Notes: generated by a model not told the origin, from the letters alone. A stretch of 64,000 bases of DNA from Gordonia terrae (GCF_001698225.1 NZ_CP016594.1:1736001-1800000), one strand, 5' to 3'; shown: positions 35,303 to 44,036, counted from the stretch's first letter. A program made the numbers and translations.

Positions 35303-36313
35303 ATGTCTCACCTCCGAACCTCGGTGTCCAACGGCGTCGGCGAGATCGTCCTGGACCGGCCCAGGGCTCTCAATGCGTTGGACCAGAGCATGATCGACGA
35401 CATGTACGTCACCCTCGGCGAATGGGGCGACGACGACGCGATCGACACGGTCCTGATCACCTCGGCGAGCGACCGCGCATTCTGCGCGGGCGGCGACATC
35501 CGCGCGATCCGCGAGCACGCCATCGACGGCGACGCCGCGGCCATCAGCAGGTACTTCGGCAGCGAGTATCGACTCGATCAGCTCGTCGCCGACTACCCGA
35601 AGCCCTACATCAGCCTCATAGACGGGGCGGCGATGGGCGGCGGGCTGGGGATCAGCGTGCACGGCGAGATCCGGGTGGTGACCGAGAAGGCGATGATCGC
35701 TATGCCCGAGACCGCGATCGGCTTCTTCCCCGACATCGGCTCGACCTACTTCCTCCCGCGACTCCCCGAAGGCGTGGGCATGTGGCTCGGCCTCACCGGC
35801 GCCCGGATTCGCGGCGTCGACGCGGTGGCCGTCGGCCTGGCAACGCATTTCGTGTCCTCCGCGGACCTGCCGGCGGTCGCCGACAGCATCCGTTCGGGTG
35901 CTCCGCTCGCCGACGCGCTCGCCACCTCCGGGACCGAGGACATGAGCGACGTGCCCCTGCGAAAGATCGGTGAGTACTTCGCCGACGACAACGTCAACGC
36001 GATCCTCGGGGGTCTGCGCGGTGCGGTCGGCGACGACTGGGCCCAGGAGATGGTGCGCCTCCTCGAGAGCGCCTCACCCACCAGCCTCTGGGTGACCGCG
36101 GCGATGATCAGTGCCGGCGCGAAGTCGGGGATCGACGAGTGCTTCGACCGCGAACTGTATGCGGCAGAACAGATCACGCAGACCCATGACTTCCGCGAAG
36201 GCGTGCGGGCGGTACTCGTGGACAAGGACCGCAGCCCCGCGTTCGACCCGGCCACCATCGACGACGTCGACCCCGCCCTCGTGGCGCGGATCGTTGGTGC
36301 CGCCGCTGGTTGA
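35303..36313 (+). CDS. 3-hydroxyisobutyryl-CoA hydrolase
   Basis: This 336-residue crotonase-superfamily thioesterase hydrolyses 3-hydroxyisobutyryl-CoA in valine catabolism. The family hallmark PETAIGFFPDIGSTYFLPRL gives Glu136 and Asp144, spaced eight apart as in characterised hydrolases. The oxyanion blocks FCAGGDIRAI (60-69) and GAAMGGGLGISVHG (108-121) are present. The C-terminal ECH_2 extension makes it longer than ordinary enoyl-CoA hydratases. ATG 35303 gives the normal N-terminus; longer frames run into the ABC-F leader. It is divergent from the ABC-F gene. Confidence 0.9.
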   Translation: MSHLRTSVSNGVGEIVLDRPRALNALDQSMIDDMYVTLGEWGDDDAIDTVLITSASDRAFCAGGDIRAIREHAIDGDAAAISRYFGSEYRLDQLVADYPKPYISLIDGAAMGGGLGISVHGEIRVVTEKAMIAMPETAIGFFPDIGSTYFLPRLPEGVGMWLGLTGARIRGVDAVAVGLATHFVSSADLPAVADSIRSGAPLADALATSGTEDMSDVPLRKIGEYFADDNVNAILGGLRGAVGDDWAQEMVRLLESASPTSLWVTAAMISAGAKSGIDECFDRELYAAEQITQTHDFREGVRAVLVDKDRSPAFDPATIDDVDPALVARIVGAAAG

Positions 36314-36366
36314 GTCGGTCGCCCCCGCTGGTCGAGCCCTGTCGAGACCACCTGGCGACACCCGTG

Positions 36367-37116
36367 TCAGGGCGTGAGTTGGAACCACCCCGACAGTGCG
36401 ACACTGTCTGTCGAATTGCCCTCGGCGTCCGGTTGTTTCGTCGTCGACGACTCGTCGAGGTCGTAGGCGACGTCATCGTTCGGGGCGAGTGGGTTGGCGT
36501 CGACCCGCGTCGCCGTCGGGCAGGAGAACGACCCGGCCGCGAGTGTGCCCGACATCCCGCTGACACTGAGCTGGCAGGTGGACGAGTGGTGATAGACGCC
36601 GTTGATCGAGACACCGATCTGGGCGTTGATCGGCCTGGTCAACGGCCCGACGGTGGGGCGGGTCGCGCCAACGGGCGGTAACAGGCCGCCGGTCAGTTCA
36701 CTGATCAGGAACTCGATCTGTGCGCCGCCGGCACCGGCGTCCTTGAACACGAACAGCAGCGAGTCCGGTGGCACGTCGGGCCGTGCGGGTCCCCACCGGT
36801 CGAATTCGTAGCAGCTCGAGTCGGCGGCGCGGCTCGGACCCGCCGCGGGCCCGCGGCCGGAGTCCGCCGGGGTCTTCGTGACCGCGACCTTGATGTCGCC
36901 GTGGCGGAATTCGAAGTTCTGGCCGCTGCGGTCGACGCTGCCCTGGGGTGGCTTCTCGGCGCAGATCGCGGAGTCGACCGGTCGTGCGGTGGGCGTCGGG
37001 GTCGAGGTGGTGGTCGTCGACTGCGGCGGGGTGTCCGAGCCGCAGGCGGCGATGAGTGCCGACACCGCCGCGCCCATCAGCACGGCAGCGCGTACGGGCC
37101 GTCCCCGGGAACCCAC
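36367..37116 (-). CDS. lipoprotein of unknown function
   Basis: This 249-residue protein has a lipoprotein signal: Arg-rich n-region, hydrophobic AAVLMGAAVSALIA and lipobox LIAAC with Cys25, followed by a Ser/Thr/Pro-rich linker. The mature domain has four Cys residues and beta-rich sequence with no family I can name. GTG 37116 is chosen because it places the signal correctly and lies 7 bp after the prfC stop; longer frames are antiparallel to prfC coding sequence. It is probably co-transcribed with prfC but unlikely to share its function. Confidence 0.78.
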   Translation of the reverse strand: MGSRGRPVRAAVLMGAAVSALIAACGSDTPPQSTTTTSTPTPTARPVDSAICAEKPPQGSVDRSGQNFEFRHGDIKVAVTKTPADSGRGPAAGPSRAADSSCYEFDRWGPARPDVPPDSLLFVFKDAGAGGAQIEFLISELTGGLLPPVGATRPTVGPLTRPINAQIGVSINGVYHHSSTCQLSVSGMSGTLAAGSFSCPTATRVDANPLAPNDDVAYDLDESSTTKQPDAEGNSTDSVALSGWFQLTP

Positions 37117-37123
37117 CGTCCGG

Positions 37124-38734
37124 TCAGTCCGCAGCCGCGACAAGGGGTTCGAGAGTGAGGTCGGGGTGTTCCTTCTCGATGTACTGCAGGCGCCACTTGT
37201 CACTGAAGAGGGCCAGCACCGCGCCGTCGGTGCGCGTGAAGACCTCCACGCCGCGTTGCCGGTTCAGTTCGGCCGCGCTGTCGGCGTCCGTGCGCCGGGC
37301 GAGGGTGTAGCCGAGGGGTTCGATGATCGTGTCGACGTTGTACTCGGCCTTCATCCGGGCCGTCACGACCTCGAACTGCATCGGTCCGACCGCGGCGAGC
37401 ACCGGTGACGCCTCACCGCGGGTGTCGTTGCGCAACACCTGGACCACGCCCTCGCTCTCGAGTTGGTCCATGCCCTTGCGGAACTGCTTGTACTTGTCGG
37501 CCGTGGTGGCGCGCAGCGTCGAGAAGTGTTCGGGCGCAAACGACGGGATGGGCGGGAACTGCACCTTGGGGCCGTCGTAGAGGGTGTCGCCGGGGGCGAG
37601 CGCGGTGGCGTTGACCAGGCCGACCACATCGCCCGGATAGGCGGTGTCGACCGTCGAGCGGTCGCGACCGAACACGGCCTGGGCGTACTTGGTGGCGAAC
37701 GGTTTTCCGGTCTGGGCGTGGGTGACGACCATGCCGCGTTCGAACTCACCGGACACGATCCGCATGTAGGCCAGGCGATCCCGATGACTCGAGTCCATCC
37801 CGGCCTGCACCTTGAAGACCACCGCGCTGAACGGATCCGTCACCGGCCGGTCGGTGCCGTCGACATCGGCTCGGGGGCCGGGCGGGGGAGCGAGCTCCAC
37901 CAGGACCTCGAGGAGTTGCCGCACACCGAAGTTGAGCATCGCCGAGGCGAAGATCATCGGCGAGGTCTGTCCGGCGAGGAACAGTTCCTGATCGTGGTCC
38001 TGGCCCATCTCGGTGAGAAGTTCGCTCTCCTCGAGTGCCGATGTCCACTCGTCGCCTTCGCGGGCCTGCGCGTCGTCGGCGGACATGATCTCCTCGGGCG
38101 CGATCTTGGCGCCGCCTGCGGTGCGGGTGAAGTGCACGTATTCGCCGGTGCGTCGATCGAGGAGACCGCGGAAGTCGCCCGCGATGCCGACCGGGAAGAA
38201 CAGTGGGGTCGGCGTGAGGCCGATGCGCTCGGTGATCTCGTCGATCAGCTCGAGCGGACTCTGCCCGGGCCGGTCCCACTTGTTGATGACCGTGATCACC
38301 GGGATGCCGCGGTGGCGGCACACCTGGAAGAGTTTCAGGGTCTGCGGCTCGAGTCCCTTGGCGGCGTCGATCAGCATCACCGCCGCGTCGACGGCGGTGA
38401 GCACCCGATAGGTGTCCTCGGAGAAGTCGGCGTGACCCGGGGTGTCGACGAGGTTGATCACACTCGGGATCTCGGGGTCCGGCTGAGCGGCCGCGGAGTA
38501 GTTGAACTGCAGCGCCGTCGAACTCACTGAGATGCCGCGTGCCTTCTCCATCTCCATCCAGTCGGAGACGGTCGACTTGCGGCCCGCCTTGCCGTGGACG
38601 GCGCCGGCCTCGCTGATCATCCGCGCATGCAGCGCCAACGCCTCGGTCATCGTCGATTTACCGGCGTCGGGGTGGGAGATGATGGCGAAGGTTCGACGAC
38701 GCGTCACTTCGCGACTGATCACCTCGGAACTCAC
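37124..38734 (-). CDS. prfC: peptide chain release factor 3
   Basis: This 536-residue translational GTPase recycles class I release factors from the ribosome. Seen: G1 SHPDAGKST, G2 RGISVSS, G3 DTPGHADFSEDTYR, G4 NKWDR, then domain II and the RF3 C-terminal domain. The length fits RF3 (529 in E. coli) and is far shorter than EF-G. The start is GTG at 38734 (VSSEVISREVTRRRTFAIISHP); a longer frame to 38965 adds a basic, unmatched tail and would overlap the divergent gene's palindrome. It is divergent from the AbiEi/DUF559 gene. Confidence 0.93.
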   Translation of the reverse strand: MSSEVISREVTRRRTFAIISHPDAGKSTMTEALALHARMISEAGAVHGKAGRKSTVSDWMEMEKARGISVSSTALQFNYSAAAQPDPEIPSVINLVDTPGHADFSEDTYRVLTAVDAAVMLIDAAKGLEPQTLKLFQVCRHRGIPVITVINKWDRPGQSPLELIDEITERIGLTPTPLFFPVGIAGDFRGLLDRRTGEYVHFTRTAGGAKIAPEEIMSADDAQAREGDEWTSALEESELLTEMGQDHDQELFLAGQTSPMIFASAMLNFGVRQLLEVLVELAPPPGPRADVDGTDRPVTDPFSAVVFKVQAGMDSSHRDRLAYMRIVSGEFERGMVVTHAQTGKPFATKYAQAVFGRDRSTVDTAYPGDVVGLVNATALAPGDTLYDGPKVQFPPIPSFAPEHFSTLRATTADKYKQFRKGMDQLESEGVVQVLRNDTRGEASPVLAAVGPMQFEVVTARMKAEYNVDTIIEPLGYTLARRTDADSAAELNRQRGVEVFTRTDGAVLALFSDKWRLQYIEKEHPDLTLEPLVAAAD

Positions 38735-38792
38735 GAGGTTCCAGGCTACCGGGCGTGCAGAGGGCGGCCAAACTCGCTCGCGGTCGAGCGCC

Positions 38793-38833
38793 CGGGGGCA
38801 GGTTGTGCCGGTATGCGGCATCTGATGCCCCCG
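38793..38833. repeat. palindromic element upstream of AbiEi/DUF559 gene (locus B)
   Basis: A nested palindrome: outer arms GGGGGCA (38794-38800) and TGCCCCC (38826-38832) enclose 25 nt, within which TGCCG and CGGCA form an inner stem. It lies 46 nt before the start codon at 38880 and between divergent genes, so it is not a terminator. The partner element after the gene (39772-39816) has the same outer arms and the same 25-nt interior length. Confidence 0.8.
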
Positions 38834-38879
38834 CGCCAGAAGCCGGGAACCCGTCACCCGTGCTGCGCGTCTGATCATC

Positions 38880-39767
38880 GTGCAGCTTCCCCCGGGCCTT
38901 CGGCGCCGCGCTCTCGTCCGTGACGGCGTACTGACCATGGCCGATGCGCTCGACTTCGGCCTCACGCGGTCCGCGGTCCGGCGTCGAGTCGATTGCGGGG
39001 ACTGGCTGCGGTACTCACGTGGGGTGTATTCGCTCGCCGATCATCCGGCGACGCCGGCCACCCGTGCGCGGCTGGCGGTCGCGACCGTGGGCCGCGGTGC
39101 GGCGCTGTCCGGAGCCGGAGCCGCGTGGTGGCACGGGCTGATGGACGAGCCGCCGAAGAAGTTCACGGTCACCGCGCCGCGATCGCGGCATGGCACTCCG
39201 GTCGAGGGCGTTCGGGTCCGGCGCCGCCGCCTCACGGACGCGGAGGTGGTGACCCGCAAGGAGCTGCTCGTGACAGCGTTGCCGCTGTCCGTGCTGGAAG
39301 CCGCGATCGAGAGCGACAGCGGAGTCCTCGACAACGCTCTGCTCGTTCGCAAGGTCTCGCTGCGTCAGCTACGAGTCGCCGCTGAACGTCGACGCGGTAA
39401 GGAGGACGGACCCGCGATCGCGGCCCTTGTCGACGGGGTCGAATCCGGTGCGCGCTCGGTGGCGGAGCGGCTCGCCGTCGACGCGTTGAGCGCCGGGGGC
39501 GTGAGCGGTTGGTCGTGCGGTCATCCGGCCGGCGGCTACTTCATCGACCTGGCGTTCCCGGATCGGCTGCTGGCGGTGGAGATCGACGGGATGGCATTCC
39601 ATCGCGACGCGGAGACGTTCCAGCGAGACCGCCGACGCCGAAACGACCTCATCGCATTGGGTTGGACCGTCCTCAACTTCACATGGAGTGACCTGCGGGA
39701 GCGGCCCGACGACGTCGTGGCGCGTGTCCGCCAAGCGCTGGGCCTGCAGCGCGACCGGCCGGCATGA
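38880..39767 (+). CDS. AbiEi-like DNA-binding plus DUF559 (PDDEXK/Vsr-like) endonuclease-domain protein
   Basis: This is a 295-residue two-domain protein. The N-terminal part (about 1-60) resembles the AbiEi antitoxin winged-helix domain (VRDGVLTMADALDFGLTRSAVRRRV...G.WLR...GVY). A middle region carries SGAGAAWWHGL. The C-terminal 100 residues match DUF559-type nucleases: Glu196, Asp223 in IDLAFP, Glu234-x-Asp236 in VEIDG, and the closing GWTVLNFTW. The likely metal-binding residues are intact. No AbiEii toxin partner is adjacent, so it is not an ordinary type IV toxin-antitoxin pair. It starts at GTG 38880. A truncated paralogue lies at 16304. Both loci have matched flanking palindromes. Function unknown. 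Confidence 0.85.
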   Translation: MQLPPGLRRRALVRDGVLTMADALDFGLTRSAVRRRVDCGDWLRYSRGVYSLADHPATPATRARLAVATVGRGAALSGAGAAWWHGLMDEPPKKFTVTAPRSRHGTPVEGVRVRRRRLTDAEVVTRKELLVTALPLSVLEAAIESDSGVLDNALLVRKVSLRQLRVAAERRRGKEDGPAIAALVDGVESGARSVAERLAVDALSAGGVSGWSCGHPAGGYFIDLAFPDRLLAVEIDGMAFHRDAETFQRDRRRRNDLIALGWTVLNFTWSDLRERPDDVVARVRQALGLQRDRPA

Positions 39768-39771
39768 CAAA

Positions 39772-39816
39772 TCCGGGGGCACCGTGAACCGCTGAGCGGA
39801 CCAGATTGCCCCCGGA
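39772..39816. repeat. palindromic element downstream of AbiEi/DUF559 gene (locus B)
   Basis: Perfect 10-bp outer arms TCCGGGGGCA (39772-39781) and TGCCCCCGGA (39807-39816) enclose 25 nt that contain the inner palindrome CCGCTGAGCGG. It begins 5 bp after the stop codon. It could act as a terminator between the convergent genes. The shared arm and interior length with the upstream element at 38793 also suggest one bracketing pair. Confidence 0.8.
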
Positions 39817-39830
39817 CGCGATACGCCGCC

Positions 39831-40847
39831 CTACTCGAACGGCACCGGCGGCATGGTGACGACCTGCGCGGCGTAGGAGAGTCCGGCGCCGAAGCCGAGG
39901 AGAAGCGCGGTCTGCCCGGGCTGCGCCTTGCCGGTGGACAGCAGGTCCTCCATGGCGAGCGGGATCGAGGCGGCGCTGGTGTTGCCGGTGTACTCGATGT
40001 CCTTGGCCACCACGGCGTCGTCGCGCAGTTTGAGGTTCTTCGCGAGCAGTTCGTTGATGCGGGCGTTCGCCTGGTGGGGGACGAACACGTCGAGGTCCTC
40101 GGAGCCGAGCTTCGCTGCCTCGAGGGCGCGGTGGGCGACCTTGCCCATCTCGAACGCGGCCCAGCGGAACACCGCGGTGCCCTCCATGCGCAGGTACGGA
40201 CGCTGGGTGCGGTCGCTGTCGAGGAAGGTGACCCAGTCGAAGTCCTGGCGGATGGCGTTGAACTGCGAGCCGTCGGAGCCCCAGATCACCGGGCCGAGCT
40301 GCTGCTGCTCGGTGGGTCCGACGACGACCGCGCCGGCGCCGTCGCCGAAGATGAAACAGTTGGTGCGGTCGGTCATGTCCATGGTCACCGAGAGCTGTTC
40401 GGCTCCGATGACCAGAACGTGCGTGGCGCTTCCGCCGCGGATCATGTCGGAGGCGAGGGCCATTCCGTAGCCGAAGCCGGCACAGCCGACGGTCACGTCG
40501 AAGGCGGGGACGCCGTTGCAGCCGAGTTCGGTGGCGACCTTGGTCGCGCCGGCCGGGGTCAGCAGCAGGTGGGTGTTGGTGGCGAGGATGACGGCGTCGA
40601 TGTCGGAACCCTGCAGCAGCGCGTTGGCGATCGCCTTGCGCCCGGCGTTGACCGACATCTCCATGACGCTCTCGTCGCGACGCGCGAACCGGCGGGTCTT
40701 GATTCCCGTTCGGGTGTAGATCCACTCGTCGGACGAGTCGATGTGCTGACAGATCTCCTCGTTGGTGACGACGCGTTCGGGGCGGTACGCGCCGATGCCG
40801 AGCATGCCGATGTTGTTGATGCCAGTGGTGTCTGCGATGACCGCCAT
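39831..40847 (-). CDS. beta-ketoacyl-ACP synthase III family protein (FabH-like)
   Basis: This 338-residue KAS III fold enzyme condenses an acyl-CoA with malonyl-ACP or a related acceptor. The catalytic triad is complete: Cys122 in [11 protein letters not shown], His258 in VPHQANARI and Asn289 in YTGNTSAAS. The [14 protein letters not shown]-terminus is typical. The product could be a fatty acid primer or a specialised ketone or lactone; context does not tell. A second, about half-identical KAS III gene lies at 42969-44036, and an ABC exporter pair sits between them. Confidence 0.92.
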   Translation of the reverse strand: MAVIADTTGINNIGMLGIGAYRPERVVTNEEICQHIDSSDEWIYTRTGIKTRRFARRDESVMEMSVNAGRKAIANALLQGSDIDAVILATNTHLLLTPAGATKVATELGCNGVPAFDVTVGCAGFGYGMALASDMIRGGSATHVLVIGAEQLSVTMDMTDRTNCFIFGDGAGAVVVGPTEQQQLGPVIWGSDGSQFNAIRQDFDWVTFLDSDRTQRPYLRMEGTAVFRWAAFEMGKVAHRALEAAKLGSEDLDVFVPHQANARINELLAKNLKLRDDAVVAKDIEYTGNTSAASIPLAMEDLLSTGKAQPGQTALLLGFGAGLSYAAQVVTMPPVPFE

Positions 40848-41137
40848 GGTGAACCCTTCCCGAAAACGTGCCCGGCGAATATGTGACCCGACATACGACG
40901 GTACTCACACGGTCTCTTACTGGGAAGTAGCGGGACCCCGCCCGTATTCGTTACGGACTTGCGAAATGCGGACCGAATTCGTCCTCGATGCGGTGGAACC
41001 TGGTCGGTAGGTCGATCGACCACCGTCGGGGCGTCGGAAAGTCGCCCCGAGGTCCGACGATCAGCACACGACGACGTGCGTGCACCGCACAGCGCGCCCG
41101 TCGACACACCGTTCAGGCATCGAGAAGGGGAGTCCGC

Positions 41138-42211
41138 ATGATCCACGCACGCGGGTTGGTCCAGGTGTTCCACACCGGGAAAGGAAAGAAGAAGCGCGAG
41201 GTGAGGGCCGTCGACGGTGTCGACCTCGACATCGCGGAAGGAGAGGTGGTCGGGTTCCTGGGTCCCAACGGCGCGGGCAAGACCACGACGCTGCGAATGC
41301 TGACGACCCTGCTGCGACCGACCGCGGGAACCGCGACGGTCAACGGTTTCGACGTGGTCGCCGACCCGGTCTCGGTCCGGCGCAGCATCGGCTATGTCTC
41401 GCAGGCCGGCGGCACCTTCAGTCAGGCGCAGGCCGGCGACGAGATCGTCGACCACGGCATGCTCTACGGGCTGTCCCGTGCCGAGGCGACCCGCCGCGGT
41501 CACGATCTGTTCTCCCAGCTCCAGCTCGACGGTCTGTGGGAGCGGCAGCCCAAGAACATGTCCGGCGGCCAGAAGCGCCGGCTCGACATCGTCATGGGGC
41601 TGGTCCACGAACCGTCCCTGGTCTTCCTCGACGAGCCCACGACCGGTCTCGACCCGCAGGCGCGCGCGAACCTGTGGGACCACATCCGGCGCCTTCGCAC
41701 CGAGCGTGGCGCAACGGTCTTCCTCACGACCCACTACCTCGACGAGGCAGACGAGCTGTCCGACCGGATCATCATCATCGACAACGGCCGCATCGTCGCG
41801 GCGGACACCGCCGACAACCTGAAGGCACAGGTTTCCGGTGATCTGGTGGCACTCGAGGTCGCCGACTCCGCGGCCGTGTCCACGGCTGCGGAGAAACTGG
41901 CCGCGGTCACCGGTGGTGGGGGCGAAGGCCGGATCGAGATCGACGGCCGACATGTCCGAAGCCGTGTGCCACGGGCCGGCCGGGCGGTTCCCGGGTTGCT
42001 GCGCGACCTCGACGCCGCGGGCATCACCCTGGACTCCATCGAGGTCATCCGGCCGACCCTCGACGACGTGTTCCTCACCCTCACCGGCCGGTCGCTTCGC
42101 GACGCCGAAACCGAGCGAGGCGACGACATCGCTTCGCAGACAACCGAAACCGAATCCGACTCGGCCGCCGCCGCGTCGTCCGAACTCGATCAGCAGGGGG
42201 CCAACCGATGA
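41138..42211 (+). CDS. ABC exporter ATPase (DrrA-like)
   Basis: This is a 357-residue ATPase of the daunorubicin-resistance type. Seen: Walker A LGPNGAGKTTT (41-51), a YVSQAGG Q-loop, signature MSGGQKRRLD, Walker B LVFLDEPTTGLD, H-loop TTHYLDEADE, and the C-terminal domain of about 80 residues found in DrrA proteins. ATG 41138 has GAAGGGGAG. Its TGA overlaps the permease start (ATGA), so the pair is co-translated. It likely exports a lipid-like or hydrophobic compound. Its position between two KAS III genes hints at a lipid product. Confidence 0.9.
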   Translation: MIHARGLVQVFHTGKGKKKREVRAVDGVDLDIAEGEVVGFLGPNGAGKTTTLRMLTTLLRPTAGTATVNGFDVVADPVSVRRSIGYVSQAGGTFSQAQAGDEIVDHGMLYGLSRAEATRRGHDLFSQLQLDGLWERQPKNMSGGQKRRLDIVMGLVHEPSLVFLDEPTTGLDPQARANLWDHIRRLRTERGATVFLTTHYLDEADELSDRIIIIDNGRIVAADTADNLKAQVSGDLVALEVADSAAVSTAAEKLAAVTGGGGEGRIEIDGRHVRSRVPRAGRAVPGLLRDLDAAGITLDSIEVIRPTLDDVFLTLTGRSLRDAETERGDDIASQTTETESDSAAAASSELDQQGANR

Positions 42212-42972
42212 CCACGTTCCTCCGCGAGAGCACCATCGTGTTCCGCCGACAGATCCGCATGAACCTGCGGAACCCGGCCTGGGTTCTCATCGGCGTGATG
42301 CAGCCGATCCTCTATCTCGTACTGTTCGGGCCTCTGCTGAAGCCGCTTGTCGCGCAGTTCCCGGGCGGGGCGGACAATCCGTACACGTTCCTGGTGCCCG
42401 GTCTGCTCGTGCAGCTGGGCCTGTTCGGTGCGCTGTTCGCCGGCTTCAGCCTGATCGGCGAATGGCGCGAAGGTGTCATCGAGGCCGAACGGGTGACTCC
42501 CGCAAGCCGCACGGCCCTGCTCACCGGCCGGCTCATGCGGGACATGCTGCAGCTGCTCGTGCAGGCGCTGATCCTGGTGGTGCTCGGCTACCTGATGGGC
42601 ATGCGCGGTTCGGTGGTCGGCGTGATCCTCGGCATCATCATCACGATGCTGATCGGTGGCGCGTGCGCCGCGGCGTCGAATGCCCTGGCGCTGACCACCA
42701 AGAGCGAGGATGTGATGGCGCCCCTCATCAACATGGTGATGATGCCGGTCCTGTTGCTGTCGGGCATCCTGCTCCCGATGACCCTCGGGCCGTCGTGGCT
42801 GCAGAGCCTGAGCGACTTCATGCCGTTCCGGTGGATCGTCGACGCGGTGCGCGACACCTTCTCCGGCGACCTCGCCAGTGCTCAGGTCCTGTGGGGCGTC
42901 CTCGCGTCGCTAGTCCTCGCCGGACTCGGAACCCTGTGGGGCACTTCGGTGTTCCGTAAGGAAAACGCCTAG
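42208..42972 (+). CDS. ABC-2 type permease (DrrB-like)
   Basis: This 254-residue membrane protein has six helices and the DrrB/ABC-2 layout (RESTIVFRRQIRMNLRNPAWVL start; VPGLLVQLGLFGALFAGF; final PFRWIVDAVRDTFSG motif). It starts 4 bp inside the DrrA-like gene. Its TAG stop (42970-42972) overlaps the TAG stop of the convergent KAS III gene (42969-42971) within the palindrome CTAG, so the two genes end in the same four bases. Confidence 0.9.
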   Translation: MTTFLRESTIVFRRQIRMNLRNPAWVLIGVMQPILYLVLFGPLLKPLVAQFPGGADNPYTFLVPGLLVQLGLFGALFAGFSLIGEWREGVIEAERVTPASRTALLTGRLMRDMLQLLVQALILVVLGYLMGMRGSVVGVILGIIITMLIGGACAAASNALALTTKSEDVMAPLINMVMMPVLLLSGILLPMTLGPSWLQSLSDFMPFRWIVDAVRDTFSGDLASAQVLWGVLASLVLAGLGTLWGTSVFRKENA

Positions 42973-44036
42973 CGCCCGTCGAAACTGGTGATCGCCGGGG
43001 CCGGGGGCAGGGTCACGACCGCGCCCGCGTAGCTGAGGCCTGCGCCGAAGCCGAGGAGCAGCGCGGTCTGCCCGCCCCTGGCCTTGCCGGTCGCGAGCAT
43101 CTCCTCCATGGCGAGGGGGATCGAGGCCGCCGAGGTGTTCCCGGTGTTCTCGATGTCGTTCGCCATCGGCAGGTCGTCGGGGAAGCCGAGGTTCTTCTTC
43201 ATCAGGTCGTTGATGCGGGCATTGGCCTGGTGGGGCACGAAGACCTCGATGTCCTCGACACCGACTCCGGAGGTCTCCAGCACGGTGGCGAGGGCCCTGG
43301 GCAGGGTGATGGCTGCCCAGCGGAACACCTTGGGTCCGGCCATCGTCACCACCATGCGACCGACCGGGTCGGTCCCGGGGTCTTTGTCCTGATAGGCCTG
43401 CGCGCGGTCCATGTACTCGGGGATGTCCCAGTTCTGCCCGATCGCCTCGGCGTTCTCGCCGTCGCTGCCCCAGACGGTCGGGGAGATCCCGTTGTCCTCG
43501 CTCGGCCCGACGACGACCGCCCCGGCGCCGTCGCCGAAGATGAACGCGGTGTTGCGGTCGGTGGGGTCCATGACCACCGACATGGTCTCGACGCCGACGA
43601 GGAGGACGTACTCGGCGCTGCCGGCACGGATGGTGTCGGCGGCGACCCCGAGTCCGTAGCCGAAGCCGCCGCACCCGGCGGCGACGTCGTAGGCGGGGAT
43701 CCCGTTCAGCCCGATGTCGGAGGCCACGATCGGCCCGCCGTGCGGGATCTTGGTCTTCCAGCTGTTGGTGGCGAGGATCAGCGCACCGATCTTCTCCTTC
43801 GCGATGCCGGAGTTCGCGATGGCCCGCTCGGCGGCCGCGGCGGCCATGGACCGCGCCGACTCGTCGCCGCTGATCCACCGGCGGTTGCGGATGCCGCTGC
43901 GCTCGAAGATCCACTCGTCGGAGGAGTCGAGGACCTCGCACACCTCGTCGTTGCTGACCAGGCGTCGCGGACGGTAGGCGCCGATGCCGAGCATCGAGAC
44001 GTTCTGATGTCCGGTCTTCACCGAGAGGTTGACCAC
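42969..44036 (-). CDS. beta-ketoacyl-ACP synthase III family protein (second FabH-like)
   Basis: This 355-residue KAS III enzyme has Cys122 in AAGCGGFGYG, His269 in VPHQANARI and Asn300 in NTGNTSAAS, so it should be active. It parallels the copy at 39831 through most of the length but has a longer N-terminus, an extra acidic insertion near 205-225 and Gly after the nucleophile in place of Ala. That suggests a different acyl pocket. pth follows 70 bp downstream on the same strand. Its stop shares CTAG with the convergent permease gene. Confidence 0.92.
   Translation of the reverse strand: MVNLSVKTGHQNVSMLGIGAYRPRRLVSNDEVCEVLDSSDEWIFERSGIRNRRWISGDESARSMAAAAAERAIANSGIAKEKIGALILATNSWKTKIPHGGPIVASDIGLNGIPAYDVAAGCGGFGYGLGVAADTIRAGSAEYVLLVGVETMSVVMDPTDRNTAFIFGDGAGAVVVGPSEDNGISPTVWGSDGENAEAIGQNWDIPEYMDRAQAYQDKDPGTDPVGRMVVTMAGPKVFRWAAITLPRALATVLETSGVGVEDIEVFVPHQANARINDLMKKNLGFPDDLPMANDIENTGNTSAASIPLAMEEMLATGKARGGQTALLLGFGAGLSYAGAVVTLPPAPAITSFDGR

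Noticed and set aside
37124..38965. Extended N-terminus for prfC
   Set aside because: The extra 77 residues are basic and unmatched, and would run across the palindrome and the divergent gene start. RF3 normally begins close to the G1 motif.
38880..39767. Type IV toxin-antitoxin system (AbiEi antitoxin)
   Set aside because: No AbiEii-like nucleotidyltransferase toxin is adjacent, and the protein carries its own nuclease-like domain instead.
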